Shown here: positions 24,951 to 33,438 of the stretch, piece after piece | Layout of the letters: each line of letters starts with the position of its first letter | Numbering within the stretch: position 1 is the stretch's first letter | Source: CAVPCY01 sp963770765 | GTDB lineage: Bacteria; Actinomycetota; Coriobacteriia; Anaerosomatales; PHET01 | Assembly: GCA_963770765.1 (NCBI GenBank) | Contig: CAVYQS010000012.1 | Coordinates: forward strand, 62,001-126,000 | Length of the DNA: 64,000 nucleotides | Direction: 5' to 3' | Made by a program: the position numbers and the translations under genes | The notes under the pieces: generated by a model | Databases searched by the model: none | What the model was told of the DNA's origin: nothing | What the model saw: the letters and a program-made list of their open reading frames with translations, nothing else

Positions 24951-26372
24951 CTACTCCCCGACTCCGCGCACCCCGAGAAGGTGCATGGCCTCATCGGCAT
25001 GCTCGGGGGGCACATGAAGGCTGAACCGCATCCAGAAGTTGAAGTCGGGACGCACGTTCTGCTGCTCTTCCGGGGGGAACGGCTGCCACACGAAGGGGAT
25101 GCCTGCGGCGCGCAAGGGCGAGGTCACCACGAACGCTCCCACGGCTCCCGATGACATCAGGCTGCCGAGCGTGGTGGGGCCGAGGACCTCGACCCAGTCT
25201 TCGCGGTACTCCGCGTAGGCGTCCATCGCCTTGCCATCTGCGACGGCACGTTCAGCTGCCTCGAGAGCAGCAGGATCCTCCACCACCGGCGAACCGTCGT
25301 CGAGGAACTCGGGCTCGTCGGCGGTGGCGCCGAGTGTGATCGCGTCGAAGAACGACTCCGCAAGCCCGAGCAGCGGATTCTCGTCCCACTCTGCGCCGCT
25401 CCCATCGAGAACAGGCTCAGGGCTCGGGCCGATCGCGCTACCTGCGCTCGCACCGATCCTCGCAGCGGTATCGATGTCGGCCTTCATCGCGGAAGACAAC
25501 TCGGCGATGCTGTCGAACGCGCGCTGGTCGCGCAACTTCTCGATGAACTCCACGCTGACCTCGGCATCGTAGAGGTCTCCTTCGAAGCCCACCAGGTGCG
25601 CCTCGAGTACGTCTGTGGCCTGCGGAAACGTTGGCGGTATGCCCACCGATATCGCCGCCGGCCAGAATCGGCCGCGCACCGCGACACGCCCCGCATAGAC
25701 GCCATGAGCAGGAAGTGCAGCGTACGCTGCGGGCGCGACGTTGGCGGTCGGCACTCCGATGCCGGTACCCTCCCCGCGCCCGCGCACCACTGTGCCACGC
25801 ACGCGGTGCGTCCTTCCCAGAAGCGCTGCCGCGCCTTGCACGTCGCCTTGCGAGACCAGCGACCGTATGCGCGTCGACGTCACAGCGGCACCGTCGATCT
25901 CGACCAGCTGATGGGCGACGACGCGGATGCCGCGCGGTTCGGCGTAGTGCCGAAGGGTCTCGACGGTTCCCTCAGCCCGGTGCCCGAATCGGAAGTCCTC
26001 TCCCACGATCACAGCCACGGGGTCGACCGCCGAGAGCAGGACCTCCGAGAGGAAGCCCGAGGGGCTCAGTGCAGCGACCTCCGGGGTGAAGCCGACGACG
26101 AGAACGGCGTCCGCACCCGCCTCACACAGCAGTCGCGTCTTCTCGGCGAGAGTGAGCAGCTGCGGTGCAGCGCTCTCGGGCGTGACGATCTGGTCGGGGT
26201 CGCGATCGAACGTGATCACGAAGGCCTCGACCCCCTCTGCGCGCGCGAGCGAGACCGCCCGTCGGACGAGCGCCTGATGCCCTGCGTGCACGCCGTCAAA
26301 GACGCCGATCGCGCAGACGGCGCGGCCGACGAACTCCGGCTCCACGCCCAGTTCTACGATGCGGCAGCTCAC
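24951..26372 (-). CDS. ribF: Bifunctional riboflavin kinase/FAD synthetase with C-terminal extension
   Basis: Makes FMN and FAD from riboflavin. The FMN adenylyltransferase half has GVFDGVHAGHQAL and GEDFRFG. The flavokinase half has GIGVPTANV and GVYAGRV, ending near residue 305. The protein continues to 473, about 165 residues longer than usual. The extension has an acidic linker (306-392) and a globular piece (about 393-466) with SPLRAAGIPFVWQPFP and HVPPEHADEAMHLL. This piece resembles small DUF2007-type 'signal-transducing' domains; that assignment is by eye. There is no frameshift. GTG at 26372 overlaps the truB stop (GTGA). Confidence 0.92.
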   Translation of the reverse strand: MSCRIVELGVEPEFVGRAVCAIGVFDGVHAGHQALVRRAVSLARAEGVEAFVITFDRDPDQIVTPESAAPQLLTLAEKTRLLCEAGADAVLVVGFTPEVAALSPSGFLSEVLLSAVDPVAVIVGEDFRFGHRAEGTVETLRHYAEPRGIRVVAHQLVEIDGAAVTSTRIRSLVSQGDVQGAAALLGRTHRVRGTVVRGRGEGTGIGVPTANVAPAAYAALPAHGVYAGRVAVRGRFWPAAISVGIPPTFPQATDVLEAHLVGFEGDLYDAEVSVEFIEKLRDQRAFDSIAELSSAMKADIDTAARIGASAGSAIGPSPEPVLDGSGAEWDENPLLGLAESFFDAITLGATADEPEFLDDGSPVVEDPAALEAAERAVADGKAMDAYAEYREDWVEVLGPTTLGSLMSSGAVGAFVVTSPLRAAGIPFVWQPFPPEEQQNVRPDFNFWMRFSLHVPPEHADEAMHLLGVRGVGE

Positions 26373-27313
26373 AAGACTCCCCTCGAGACGCCGTCGGGGA
26401 AGACGACCTCGGGCTCCAGTCTATCGTCTGCGACCCGGTAGATGGCGAGTAACACAGCCGATGGTACCGAGGTGAGCGCGACGAGCTGCCCGGGCCGGAG
26501 ATGGGCAAGCGACGCGGCATGCGTCGTCAGCGGACGACCGTCCGCGACCGCGGCGGGTTCGACCTCAAGGGAGGGTATCCCGAGCGCCGCCACGGGGTCT
26601 GCCCACAGCCGTGGAAGCTCGCCACGCTCGGCCGCCGCCAGGACGTCCTCAAGCTGATACGCATCGGACAGCCGGAGCGGCCCTGAGGCGGTCCGAACAA
26701 GCCTCGTCAGGTGCGCAGAGCTCCCGGACGCCTCGCCGATATCGCGGGCAAGCGAACGGACATACGTCCCCTTCGAAACGGCGAACGCCACGCTCCATCG
26801 CACCGGGTCGACCGCGATCGCGCGCAGTTCGGCAGCCTCCACGGCGATGGGTCGTTTCGCGAGATCGAGCGGGTTCCCCGAGCGCGCGGCTCGGTGTGCG
26901 GAAGTCCCACCGACCTTGATAGCCGAGTAGACCGGCGGCTGCTGCATCGACTCCCCGAGGAACTGTGCGAGCACGCTGCGCGCGAACGCCTCCTCCGAGA
27001 GTCGCGGAGAGACGGGGGTCTCGCGAATGATCACGCCCTCCGCGTCGTCGGTATCGGTCGCGGCACCGAAGGCGATCTGGGCGTCGTAGGCCTTGTTCGC
27101 TGCGGAAAGGTAGGGCTCGAGCCTCGTGGCAGGACCCACGAGCACCACGAGCAGACCGGTGGCCATGGGGTCGAGTGTGCCTGCGTGACCGACGCGGCCC
27201 TCGCCCGTGGCCCGCCGGATCCTCGCGACCACGTCGTGGCTCGTGTAGCCCGCGGGCTTGTCCACCAGCAGTACACCCGCGAGGCCGGTAGCGCCGCGCT
27301 TGCGAGCGGCCAT
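26369..27313 (-). CDS. truB: tRNA pseudouridine(55) synthase
   Basis: Converts U55 to pseudouridine in the T-loop of tRNAs. The catalytic aspartate D48 is in VGHAGTLDPMATGLL. The KAYDAQIAFGAATDTDDAEG and PVYSAIKVGGTSAHRAAR motifs and a C-terminal PUA-like domain complete the 314-residue protein. ATG 27313 overlaps the last base of the nrnA stop (TGATG), indicating translational coupling. The longer open frame upstream lies in nrnA. Confidence 0.97.
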   Translation of the reverse strand: MAARKRGATGLAGVLLVDKPAGYTSHDVVARIRRATGEGRVGHAGTLDPMATGLLVVLVGPATRLEPYLSAANKAYDAQIAFGAATDTDDAEGVIIRETPVSPRLSEEAFARSVLAQFLGESMQQPPVYSAIKVGGTSAHRAARSGNPLDLAKRPIAVEAAELRAIAVDPVRWSVAFAVSKGTYVRSLARDIGEASGSSAHLTRLVRTASGPLRLSDAYQLEDVLAAAERGELPRLWADPVAALGIPSLEVEPAAVADGRPLTTHAASLAHLRPGQLVALTSVPSAVLLAIYRVADDRLEPEVVFPDGVSRGVL

Positions 27314-28284
27314 CAGGGGGTACCCGAGCCGGGTAGCAGAGGCAGCAGCACCGGGAGGAGAGAGTCCACGCCGCGCTGCTCCCACGTGAAGCCTGCTGCG
27401 GCCTTGTGCCCTCCCCCGCCCAGACGGCGAGCGACCTCGCCCACGTCGAACGTGGTCTTGGCTCGCAGGTTCACGCGTACCTCGTCGCCACGCTCTCGCA
27501 TCAGGACCGCGACCTCGATGCCGTCGAGAACCCGCACGGCGTCGGGCAGGTGTTCGGCCTCCTCGGGCCGAGCTCCCGTCTCCTCGAAGTCGCCATCGGT
27601 GATCCACGCGTAGGCGACCTCACCGCTGTTGGCGACGGTCAGCCGGGACATGGCTCGAGCCTCTATGGCGAGCGACCCGACCGATCGGCTCTGGTAGACC
27701 CGGCGGGCGACTTCCGATGCATCCACCCCCGTCTCCAGCATATCGGCGGCGTCGCGCAACACCTCGGGCGTGGTGTTCTGGTACTGGAAGCGCCCGGTGT
27801 CGGTGATCAGCGCGGTGTAGCAGCACACGGCGATCTCGGGAGTGGGCCTGATCTCGAGCGCCTCGAGCAAGCGCCACACGATCTGTCCCGTGGCTGCCGC
27901 TTCGCGGTCGATGACGTTGAGCGTGCCGTATGAGGTCGCATCCCAGTGGTGGTCGATCACGAGCAGAGCACCGGCGGCGTCGGCGAGTTCGCGAGCGACA
28001 CCCAACCGCTCGGGAATAGGGGTGTCGAGCGCGATGAAGACCGACGGCACCTCAAGGTCGGCCGCCGGTACGTACAGACCGAAACCGGGGAGCCATTCGT
28101 AGGTCGAGGACGCCTCGCGGTCGTCTGCGAGCGTGGGAATCGCCGGGATGCCCGCATCGCGCAGAGCCAACGTGAGCGCCAGGACCGACCCGATGGCGTC
28201 GCCGTCGGGTCGGACATGGGCACACACGACCACCGACGAGGCGCGCCTCAGTGCGACCGCTGCATGGTGAAGGGCGGCCTTCAC
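27313..28284 (-). CDS. nrnA: DHH/DHHA1 phosphoesterase, NrnA-like
   Basis: Bifunctional oligoribonuclease/pAp-phosphatase family. DHH motifs are H23-VRPDGDAIGS, the DHH triad in VIDHHWD, and the DHHA1 glycine motif GGGGHKAAAGF near the C terminus. Length is 323. NrnA degrades nanoRNAs, including pGpG from c-di-GMP turnover, and 3',5'-pAp. In actinobacteria and Firmicutes it often sits between rbfA and truB, as here. Start is GTG at 28284 with GGAG upstream, 9 nt after the rbfA stop. Confidence 0.93.
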   Translation of the reverse strand: MKAALHHAAVALRRASSVVVCAHVRPDGDAIGSVLALTLALRDAGIPAIPTLADDREASSTYEWLPGFGLYVPAADLEVPSVFIALDTPIPERLGVARELADAAGALLVIDHHWDATSYGTLNVIDREAAATGQIVWRLLEALEIRPTPEIAVCCYTALITDTGRFQYQNTTPEVLRDAADMLETGVDASEVARRVYQSRSVGSLAIEARAMSRLTVANSGEVAYAWITDGDFEETGARPEEAEHLPDAVRVLDGIEVAVLMRERGDEVRVNLRAKTTFDVGEVARRLGGGGHKAAAGFTWEQRGVDSLLPVLLPLLPGSGTP

Positions 28285-28293
28285 GTGGCTCCG

Positions 28294-28686
28294 CTACTCC
28301 TCGTCGCCCTCGTCGACGCTGGGCTCGGCGCCCTGCCCGTCGAGTAGCGTGGGCGGTACGTCGAGCAACGCCTCAGCGATACGTGCGCCGGTATCGACGC
28401 TCTCGTCGATGAAGAAGCGCAGCTCGGGCGTCACACGCCACTTCAAGGTCCGGCCGAGTGCCGACCGGATCCTTCCGCGGGCAGACTCGAGGCCCTCGAG
28501 GACCTCGTCGTAACGATCGGGACTCGCGCTCACGTAGACGGTGGCGACACTGCGATCGGGACTGACTTTCGCCCCGGTCACCGTGACTAACGTCAGGCGC
28601 GGATCAGAGATCTCGGTGGCGATGATCTCGGCCACCATCTCTCTGATCTTCTCGTCCATCTTTCTTCCGAACGACTCACGGCTCAT
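28294..28686 (-). CDS. rbfA: 30S ribosome-binding factor A
   Basis: Cold-shock-related assembly factor acting on the 5' region of 16S rRNA in late 30S maturation. The KH-type fold is seen in ISDPRLTLVTVTGAKVSPD, VYVS and LRFFIDESVDTGARI. The 130-residue product has a short acidic tail (SVDEGDEE). It lies 13 bp after infB in the nusA-infB operon. Confidence 0.95.
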   Translation of the reverse strand: MSRESFGRKMDEKIREMVAEIIATEISDPRLTLVTVTGAKVSPDRSVATVYVSASPDRYDEVLEGLESARGRIRSALGRTLKWRVTPELRFFIDESVDTGARIAEALLDVPPTLLDGQGAEPSVDEGDEE

Positions 28687-28699
28687 GCTCTCGGGCCCC

Positions 28700-31267
28700 C
28701 TATGACTCTCGGGCGACCTCGATCACCTTGAAGCCTTCGATGACGTCGCCCTCCTTGAGGTCCTGGAAGTTCTCGATCGAGATACCGCACTCGTAACCGG
28801 ACTTGACCGACTTGACGTCGTCTTTGAAGCGTCGGAGCGAAGACATCTTGCCCTCGTGGACAACGGTACCGTCGCGTACGATGCGCACCTGGTCGTCTCG
28901 GGTGATCTCGCCCTCCTGCACGTAACAACCGGCGATGACGCCGGCCTTGGGAACGCGGAACAGTTCTCGGATCTCGATGCGCGCCGTGTCCTTCTCCACG
29001 AAGTCCGGAGCGAGCAGGCCCACACGCGCAGCGTTGATCTCCTCGATCGCCTGGTAGATGACGCGATACAGGCGGATGTCGACCTTCTCGGTCTCGGCGA
29101 GCGCCTTTGCCTTGGGCTGGGGGCGCACGTTGAAACCGATGATGATCGCGTCCGAAGCGTCGGCGAGCATCACGTCACTCTCGGTGATCGCGCCGACCGC
29201 CGAATGGATGATGTTGATGCGGACCTCGGTCTGGTCCATCTTGTCGAGCGCGTCACGCAGTGCCTCGATGGAACCCTGGACGTCGGCCTTGACCACGAGG
29301 TTCAAGTCCTTGAGCTCGCCTTCGGCGATGCGCTCGAACAGGTCGTCGAGGCTGACGTGCTTCTTGGTCTTGGCCTGCGCGATGAGGCGCTGCTTGAGCG
29401 AGCGCTCCTCGGCGAGGTTACGCGCATCACGCTCATCGGCGAAGACGCGGAATTCGTCTCCGGCGCTCGGCACACTCGACAGGCCGAGGATCTCCACCGG
29501 GTCGGCGGGACCCGCGTCGGTGACGTTCTTCCCGAGGGGATCGATGAGCGCGCGAACCCGTCCGTAGGCGGTGCCGGCTACGAGCGTGTCGCCGATGCGA
29601 AGCGTGCCGCGCTGCACAAGCACGGTCGCGACAGGACCGCGGCCCTTGTCGAGGTTGGCCTCGATGACCACACCCGAGCCATGGGCCGAGGGATTCGCCC
29701 TGAGCTCCAGCACGTCCGCCTGCAATAGCACCATCTCCAAGAGCCCCTCTATGTTCAGACGCTTCTTGGCCGAGACCTCGACGAAGATGTTGGTGCCGCC
29801 CCACTCCTCGGGCACGATCTCGTGCTCGGTGAGCATCTGCTTGACCTGCTCGGGGTTGGCGCCATCTTTGTCGATCTTGTTGACCGCGACGATGATCGGC
29901 ACGCCGGCGGCCTTCGCGTGGTGGATGGCCTCGATGGTCTGCGGCATGACCCCGTCGTCGGCAGCAACCACCAGGATGACGATGTCGGTGATGTTCGCAC
30001 CGCGAGCACGCATGGCGGTGAACGCCTCGTGTCCCGGCGTGTCGATGAAGGTGATCTGGCGTTCATTGCGGTGAACGACCGACGCACCGATATGCTGTGT
30101 GATGCCGCCAGCCTCGGTGTCGGCGACTCCGGTCTCGCGGATGGCGTCGAGCAGCGACGTCTTGCCGTGGTCGACATGACCCATGACGGTGACGACCGGC
30201 GGGCGCGAGACCAGGTCCTCTTCGTTGTCCTCGAACGTCCAGCCGGCCTCTTCCTCCGGCTTGACGACACGGACCTCGCGGCCCATGTCCTCGCCGATGA
30301 TCTCGATGACGTCGCGCATCATGGGCTGATTCACGGTGAGGGGGGTACCGAGCATGAACAGCCGCTTGATGACGTCGTTGGCCGGGACGCCGAGCGCGTC
30401 TGCGAAGTCGCCCACGCACACGCCCTCGGTGACGGTCACCGACTCGCCGCCCACCGGCAACTCCACGTGGGTCGCCTCGTCGTGCAGGCGCGCTGCCTCG
30501 GCCTCTTCACCGGTCTTCTTGTGCTTCTTCTTCTTGCCACGCTTGCCACCGTCGGCCGCTGCGGCCGCAACGGCCGCCTTGGCCTCCTCGATGACCTTGT
30601 CGCGCTGGAGCTGCTCGGCCTCGATGGCCATCTTGCGGTAGCGCTCCTCTTCGACCTTCTCGAGCTTGGCAGCTTCCTCGGCACCCAGACGGGCGGCCTC
30701 GGCCGCGATGGCCGCCTCGAGAGGGCTCATAGGCGGAGTCTCGGCGACCGTCTCGGCAACGGGGGCCTCGGCTGGCACCTCGACGCTCGGCGCGGCCACG
30801 GGCTCCGGCACCGGCACGACCTTGGCTTCCGCCTTCGCCTCGATCTGGGCGCGAGCGTCCGCGGTCTCCGCCTGGAGGCGGGAGGCCTTCTCTTCCTCGG
30901 CGCGCTTGTGAGCCTCTTCCTCGAGGCGCTGCTGCTCGGCCTCGCGGGTCTTGCGCTCGGCCTCGCGGGCCTTGCGCTCCGCCTCTTCGGCGCGCCGACG
31001 CTCTTCCTCTTCGGCTTTGCGCCGTGCCTCTTCGGCAGCGCGCTCCTCGGCCTCCGCTTCATCCTTGAGCTTGCGCTCGGCCTCGATGGCCGCCTGACGT
31101 TCGGCGATCTCAGGACCGAGCTCCTTGCGGATCTTGTCCACATAGGCCTCTACGAGGGTGGAGGCGTGGTTCTTGGCGGGGATCTTCATAGCTTGGAGCT
31201 TCTCGAGAAGCTCCTTGCTCGACATCCCGAACTCCTTGGCGAGTTCATGGACTCTCATGGCGGGCAT
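28700..31267 (-). CDS. infB: Translation initiation factor IF-2
   Basis: GTPase bringing initiator tRNA to the ribosome, 855 residues. An IF2_N domain (residues 4-52) is followed by a long Glu/Arg/Ala-rich probable coiled coil (60-260) ending in a Lys-rich patch (GKRGKKKKHKK). A second IF2_N-like domain (277-325) and the G domain with GHVDHGKT at 363-370, DTPGHE and NKID come next, then domains II-IV. ATG 31267 has AAGGAGAG 11 nt upstream; ATG at 31258 is a less likely start. It follows ylxR by 8 bp. Confidence 0.98.
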   Translation of the reverse strand: MPAMRVHELAKEFGMSSKELLEKLQAMKIPAKNHASTLVEAYVDKIRKELGPEIAERQAAIEAERKLKDEAEAEERAAEEARRKAEEEERRRAEEAERKAREAERKTREAEQQRLEEEAHKRAEEEKASRLQAETADARAQIEAKAEAKVVPVPEPVAAPSVEVPAEAPVAETVAETPPMSPLEAAIAAEAARLGAEEAAKLEKVEEERYRKMAIEAEQLQRDKVIEEAKAAVAAAAADGGKRGKKKKHKKTGEEAEAARLHDEATHVELPVGGESVTVTEGVCVGDFADALGVPANDVIKRLFMLGTPLTVNQPMMRDVIEIIGEDMGREVRVVKPEEEAGWTFEDNEEDLVSRPPVVTVMGHVDHGKTSLLDAIRETGVADTEAGGITQHIGASVVHRNERQITFIDTPGHEAFTAMRARGANITDIVILVVAADDGVMPQTIEAIHHAKAAGVPIIVAVNKIDKDGANPEQVKQMLTEHEIVPEEWGGTNIFVEVSAKKRLNIEGLLEMVLLQADVLELRANPSAHGSGVVIEANLDKGRGPVATVLVQRGTLRIGDTLVAGTAYGRVRALIDPLGKNVTDAGPADPVEILGLSSVPSAGDEFRVFADERDARNLAEERSLKQRLIAQAKTKKHVSLDDLFERIAEGELKDLNLVVKADVQGSIEALRDALDKMDQTEVRINIIHSAVGAITESDVMLADASDAIIIGFNVRPQPKAKALAETEKVDIRLYRVIYQAIEEINAARVGLLAPDFVEKDTARIEIRELFRVPKAGVIAGCYVQEGEITRDDQVRIVRDGTVVHEGKMSSLRRFKDDVKSVKSGYECGISIENFQDLKEGDVIEGFKVIEVARES

Positions 31268-31275
31268 CTAGATGG

Positions 31276-31572
31276 TCACTCTCCTTGCTGCGAGCTCTGG
31301 TTGTTGAGGAGCTCATCAAAATCGCGGCGAAGTCTGGTGTAGTCGTCTTCTTTAAGGCTCACCCGGAGCGCCGAGTCGAGCCGGCGGCGCTTGCGTGCCA
31401 TCTCGAAACAGTCCGGGTCCGCGCACAGGTAGGCGCCCCTGCCGTTGGCCTTGCCCGTCGCATCGATCTCGACGTGGCCCTCGGGAGTCCTCACCACGCG
31501 GACGAAGCGACGTTTGTCGCTCGCCGTCGCACACCCGGTACAGGTGCGTGTGGGGACTTTGCGCGGCTTCAT
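31276..31572 (-). CDS. ylxR: YlxR-family RNA-binding protein
   Basis: Small basic protein of 98 residues with the YlxR signature PTRTCTGCATASDKRRFVRVV and the GRGAYLCADPDCFEMA segment containing the second cysteine pair. The family binds RNA or RNase P and sits between nusA and infB in most Gram-positives, as here. ATG 31572 overlaps the nusA stop by one base (TGATG). Confidence 0.93.
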   Translation of the reverse strand: MKPRKVPTRTCTGCATASDKRRFVRVVRTPEGHVEIDATGKANGRGAYLCADPDCFEMARKRRRLDSALRVSLKEDDYTRLRRDFDELLNNQSSQQGE

Positions 31573-32735
31573 CACTCGGCGGCGGCCTCCTTCTCGTGCA
31601 GCCCGCAGTAGAAGCCGCCACCCGGACGAGCCTGATTGCGGCATCGAACCCCGGTGGACGTCACTGCGCAGCAGCGACCATCGAACTCCTCGGCCGAGTC
31701 TTGGCCAGAGGTGGAAGTAGCCGAGATACCCTGCTCGGCGGCGATAGCAGCGCTCTTGATGTCGATACGCCAACCGGTGAGCTTGGCGGCCAGACGTGCG
31801 TTCTGGCCCTCCTTGCCGATGGCGAGCGAGAGCTGGTCGTTGGGGACGATGACGGTCGCCGTGTGCGAGTCCTCGTCGATGAGCACGCGGTCGACCTTCG
31901 CGGGCGAGAGTGAACTCGCCACGTAGCTGGCCGGCGCTTCGGCCCACGGCACCACGTCGATGCGTTCGCCGCGAAGCTCGCCGACGATCATGCGAACGCG
32001 GCTTCCCTTGGGGCCCACGCATGCGCCGACCGGGTCGAGTCCGGGCTCGCGGCTGGAGACCGCCACCTTCGAGCGGGCACCGGCCTCGCGAGCGACGGCC
32101 TTGATCTCGACGACACCGTCGTAGACCTCGGGGACCTCGATCTCGAAGAGCCGGCGGATGAGGCCAGGGTGCGTGCGTGAGACGCGGATCGAGGGCTCGT
32201 TGCCCTGTCCCTTGCGGACGTCGATGATGTAGGCCTTGATGCGCTCGTTATGGTTGTAGCGCTCGTTGTTCGGCTGCTCAGCCTGCTCGAGCAGCGCTTC
32301 GACGCCCTCGCGCAGCTTGATGAGCGTGTAGCGCGAATCGCTCTGTTGCACGGTGCCCGTGACGCTCTCACCGATGCGGTCGGCGTACTCCTCGAAGATC
32401 CGCTCGCGCTCGGCGTCGCGGATGATCGACGTGATGACGCTCTTGGCGTTCTGCGCGGCGAAGCGCGACACATCCGGCGGGGTCACGTCGCGCTCGTCGT
32501 AGACCGGCTCATCGCCAGCCTCCTCATCCCACTCCCCCACAGGCACGAGCTCGTAGACGTAGATGCGCCCGGTCTCCCGGTCGATCGTCACTCGCGTCGG
32601 ATTCTCGAGGTCGAGAATGCGCTGATAGGTGGTGGCGAGCGACTGCTCGAGCTTGTCCAGCATGTCGTACTCGTCGATGCCCTTCTCCTGCGCGAGTGCG
32701 CGAAGAGCATCCATCACATTCAGCTCCAGACTCAT
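31572..32735 (-). CDS. nusA: Transcription factor NusA with zinc-knuckle-like tail
   Basis: Transcription elongation/termination factor. An N-terminal RNA-polymerase-binding domain, an S1 domain (ESVTGTVQQSDSRYTLIKLREGVEALL), KH1 (DPVGACVGPKGSRVRMIVGEL) and KH2 (LAIGKEGQNARLAAKLTGWRIDIKS) are present. After KH2 the protein extends to 387 residues with C355, C356, C365, C377 and H380 in a CxxxTxxGxRC...YCxxH pattern, the type of small zinc knuckle seen on many unrelated proteins. This tail is not part of standard NusA. ATG 32735 overlaps the rimP stop (ATGA). An attenuator-like hairpin precedes the operon. Confidence 0.95.
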   Translation of the reverse strand: MSLELNVMDALRALAQEKGIDEYDMLDKLEQSLATTYQRILDLENPTRVTIDRETGRIYVYELVPVGEWDEEAGDEPVYDERDVTPPDVSRFAAQNAKSVITSIIRDAERERIFEEYADRIGESVTGTVQQSDSRYTLIKLREGVEALLEQAEQPNNERYNHNERIKAYIIDVRKGQGNEPSIRVSRTHPGLIRRLFEIEVPEVYDGVVEIKAVAREAGARSKVAVSSREPGLDPVGACVGPKGSRVRMIVGELRGERIDVVPWAEAPASYVASSLSPAKVDRVLIDEDSHTATVIVPNDQLSLAIGKEGQNARLAAKLTGWRIDIKSAAIAAEQGISATSTSGQDSAEEFDGRCCAVTSTGVRCRNQARPGGGFYCGLHEKEAAAE

Positions 32736-33223
32736 GAGCAGGCGCCTCCTTCATTCTTGAAACTCACAACGCCTTTGAGGCGTGCATTCTGTACGGACTC
32801 GAACGGTATGCGCTCGTGCTCGCCGGAGACATCCAAGACGACATCGTCGCCTTCGATCCCCACGAGCGTGCCGGTCCAGGCGCTGCGTGAACCCGGCTCA
32901 GGCTTCGACTTGATCGTGACCGTCTCTCCCGCGAACCGCACGAAATGCTCTCGGGTGCGCAGTGGACGATCGATCCCGGGCGACGACACCTCGAGGGTGT
33001 AGGGCCCACTGATGGGGTCGACCTCGTCGATTCTCTCGGAAACCCACTGGTTAGCGGCGCAGATCGCGTCGATGTCCAGCCCCTCCTCGCGGTCCAGCAG
33101 CACGCGGATGACCGGAGCTTTGCGTCCACCCGCCTGCTCGACGGTCACGAGTTCGAAGCCGCGCTCAGCAGCGGCGGGCTCGAGCAGGTCGATGAGCCTG
33201 CGCGTGAGGTCTGTTACGGCCAT
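32732..33223 (-). CDS. rimP: Ribosome maturation factor RimP
   Basis: Assembly factor for the 30S subunit, 163 residues. Landmarks are LIDLLEPAAAERGFELVTVE, the VSSPGIDRPLRTREHFVRFAGE motif, and a C-terminal Sm-like domain with GTLVGIEGDDVVLDV. A very strong AAGGAGGTGACC site precedes ATG 33223. It is the first gene of rimP-nusA-ylxR-infB-rbfA-nrnA-truB-ribF. Confidence 0.95.
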   Translation of the reverse strand: MAVTDLTRRLIDLLEPAAAERGFELVTVEQAGGRKAPVIRVLLDREEGLDIDAICAANQWVSERIDEVDPISGPYTLEVSSPGIDRPLRTREHFVRFAGETVTIKSKPEPGSRSAWTGTLVGIEGDDVVLDVSGEHERIPFESVQNARLKGVVSFKNEGGACS

Positions 33224-33251
33224 CCGGTCACCTCCTTGTCCACAGAACAAA

Positions 33252-33275
33252 AGAAGCGGGGGTCAGCCCACTTCT
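33252..33275 (-). terminator. Attenuator-like terminator in the rimP-nusA leader
   Basis: On the minus strand a 9-bp stem (33267-33275 with 33252-33260, one T·G pair) with a 6-nt loop is followed by TTTGTTCT. It lies between the rimP promoter and the rimP ribosome binding site, so it can only act as premature termination of this operon. Confidence 0.72.
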
Positions 33276-33306
33276 CGCAAGAACGACAGGTTTCACGTAC
33301 GAGGTG

Positions 33307-33334
33307 ATTCTAACACACCGACCACGCTCGGCAA
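33307..33334 (-). promoter_or_regulatory. Promoter of the rimP-nusA-infB operon
   Basis: The minus strand has TTGCCG (33329-33334), 16 nt, then TAGAAT (33307-33312). Start would be near 33300, about 77 nt before the rimP ATG, with the attenuator between. Confidence 0.6.
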
Positions 33335-33373
33335 AACGCCACTCGAGCGCGAGACATGACCCCGTGAGCTGGC

Positions 33374-33401
33374 TAAAGGGCACTTCACCAAATGCCGATG
33401 A
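33374..33401 (+). promoter_or_regulatory. Sigma-28/WhiG-type promoter of the GGDEF-EAL gene
   Basis: TAAA (33374-33377), 16 nt, then GCCGATGA (33394-33401): a complete -35 and a 7-of-8 match to the GCCGATAA -10 of FliA/SigD/WhiG promoters. It sits 37 bp before the ATG and in the correct orientation. The window encodes a WhiG-like sigma factor. Confidence 0.65.
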
Positions 33402-33438
33402 ACCAGCGACCGCACCTATGCATAACGGGGGGAGACGC

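Noticed and set aside
33304..33438. Upstream extension of the GGDEF-EAL protein
   Set aside because: The open frame continues upstream for 45 codons but overlaps both the divergent rimP promoter and the sigma-28-type promoter, and lacks a ribosome binding site.
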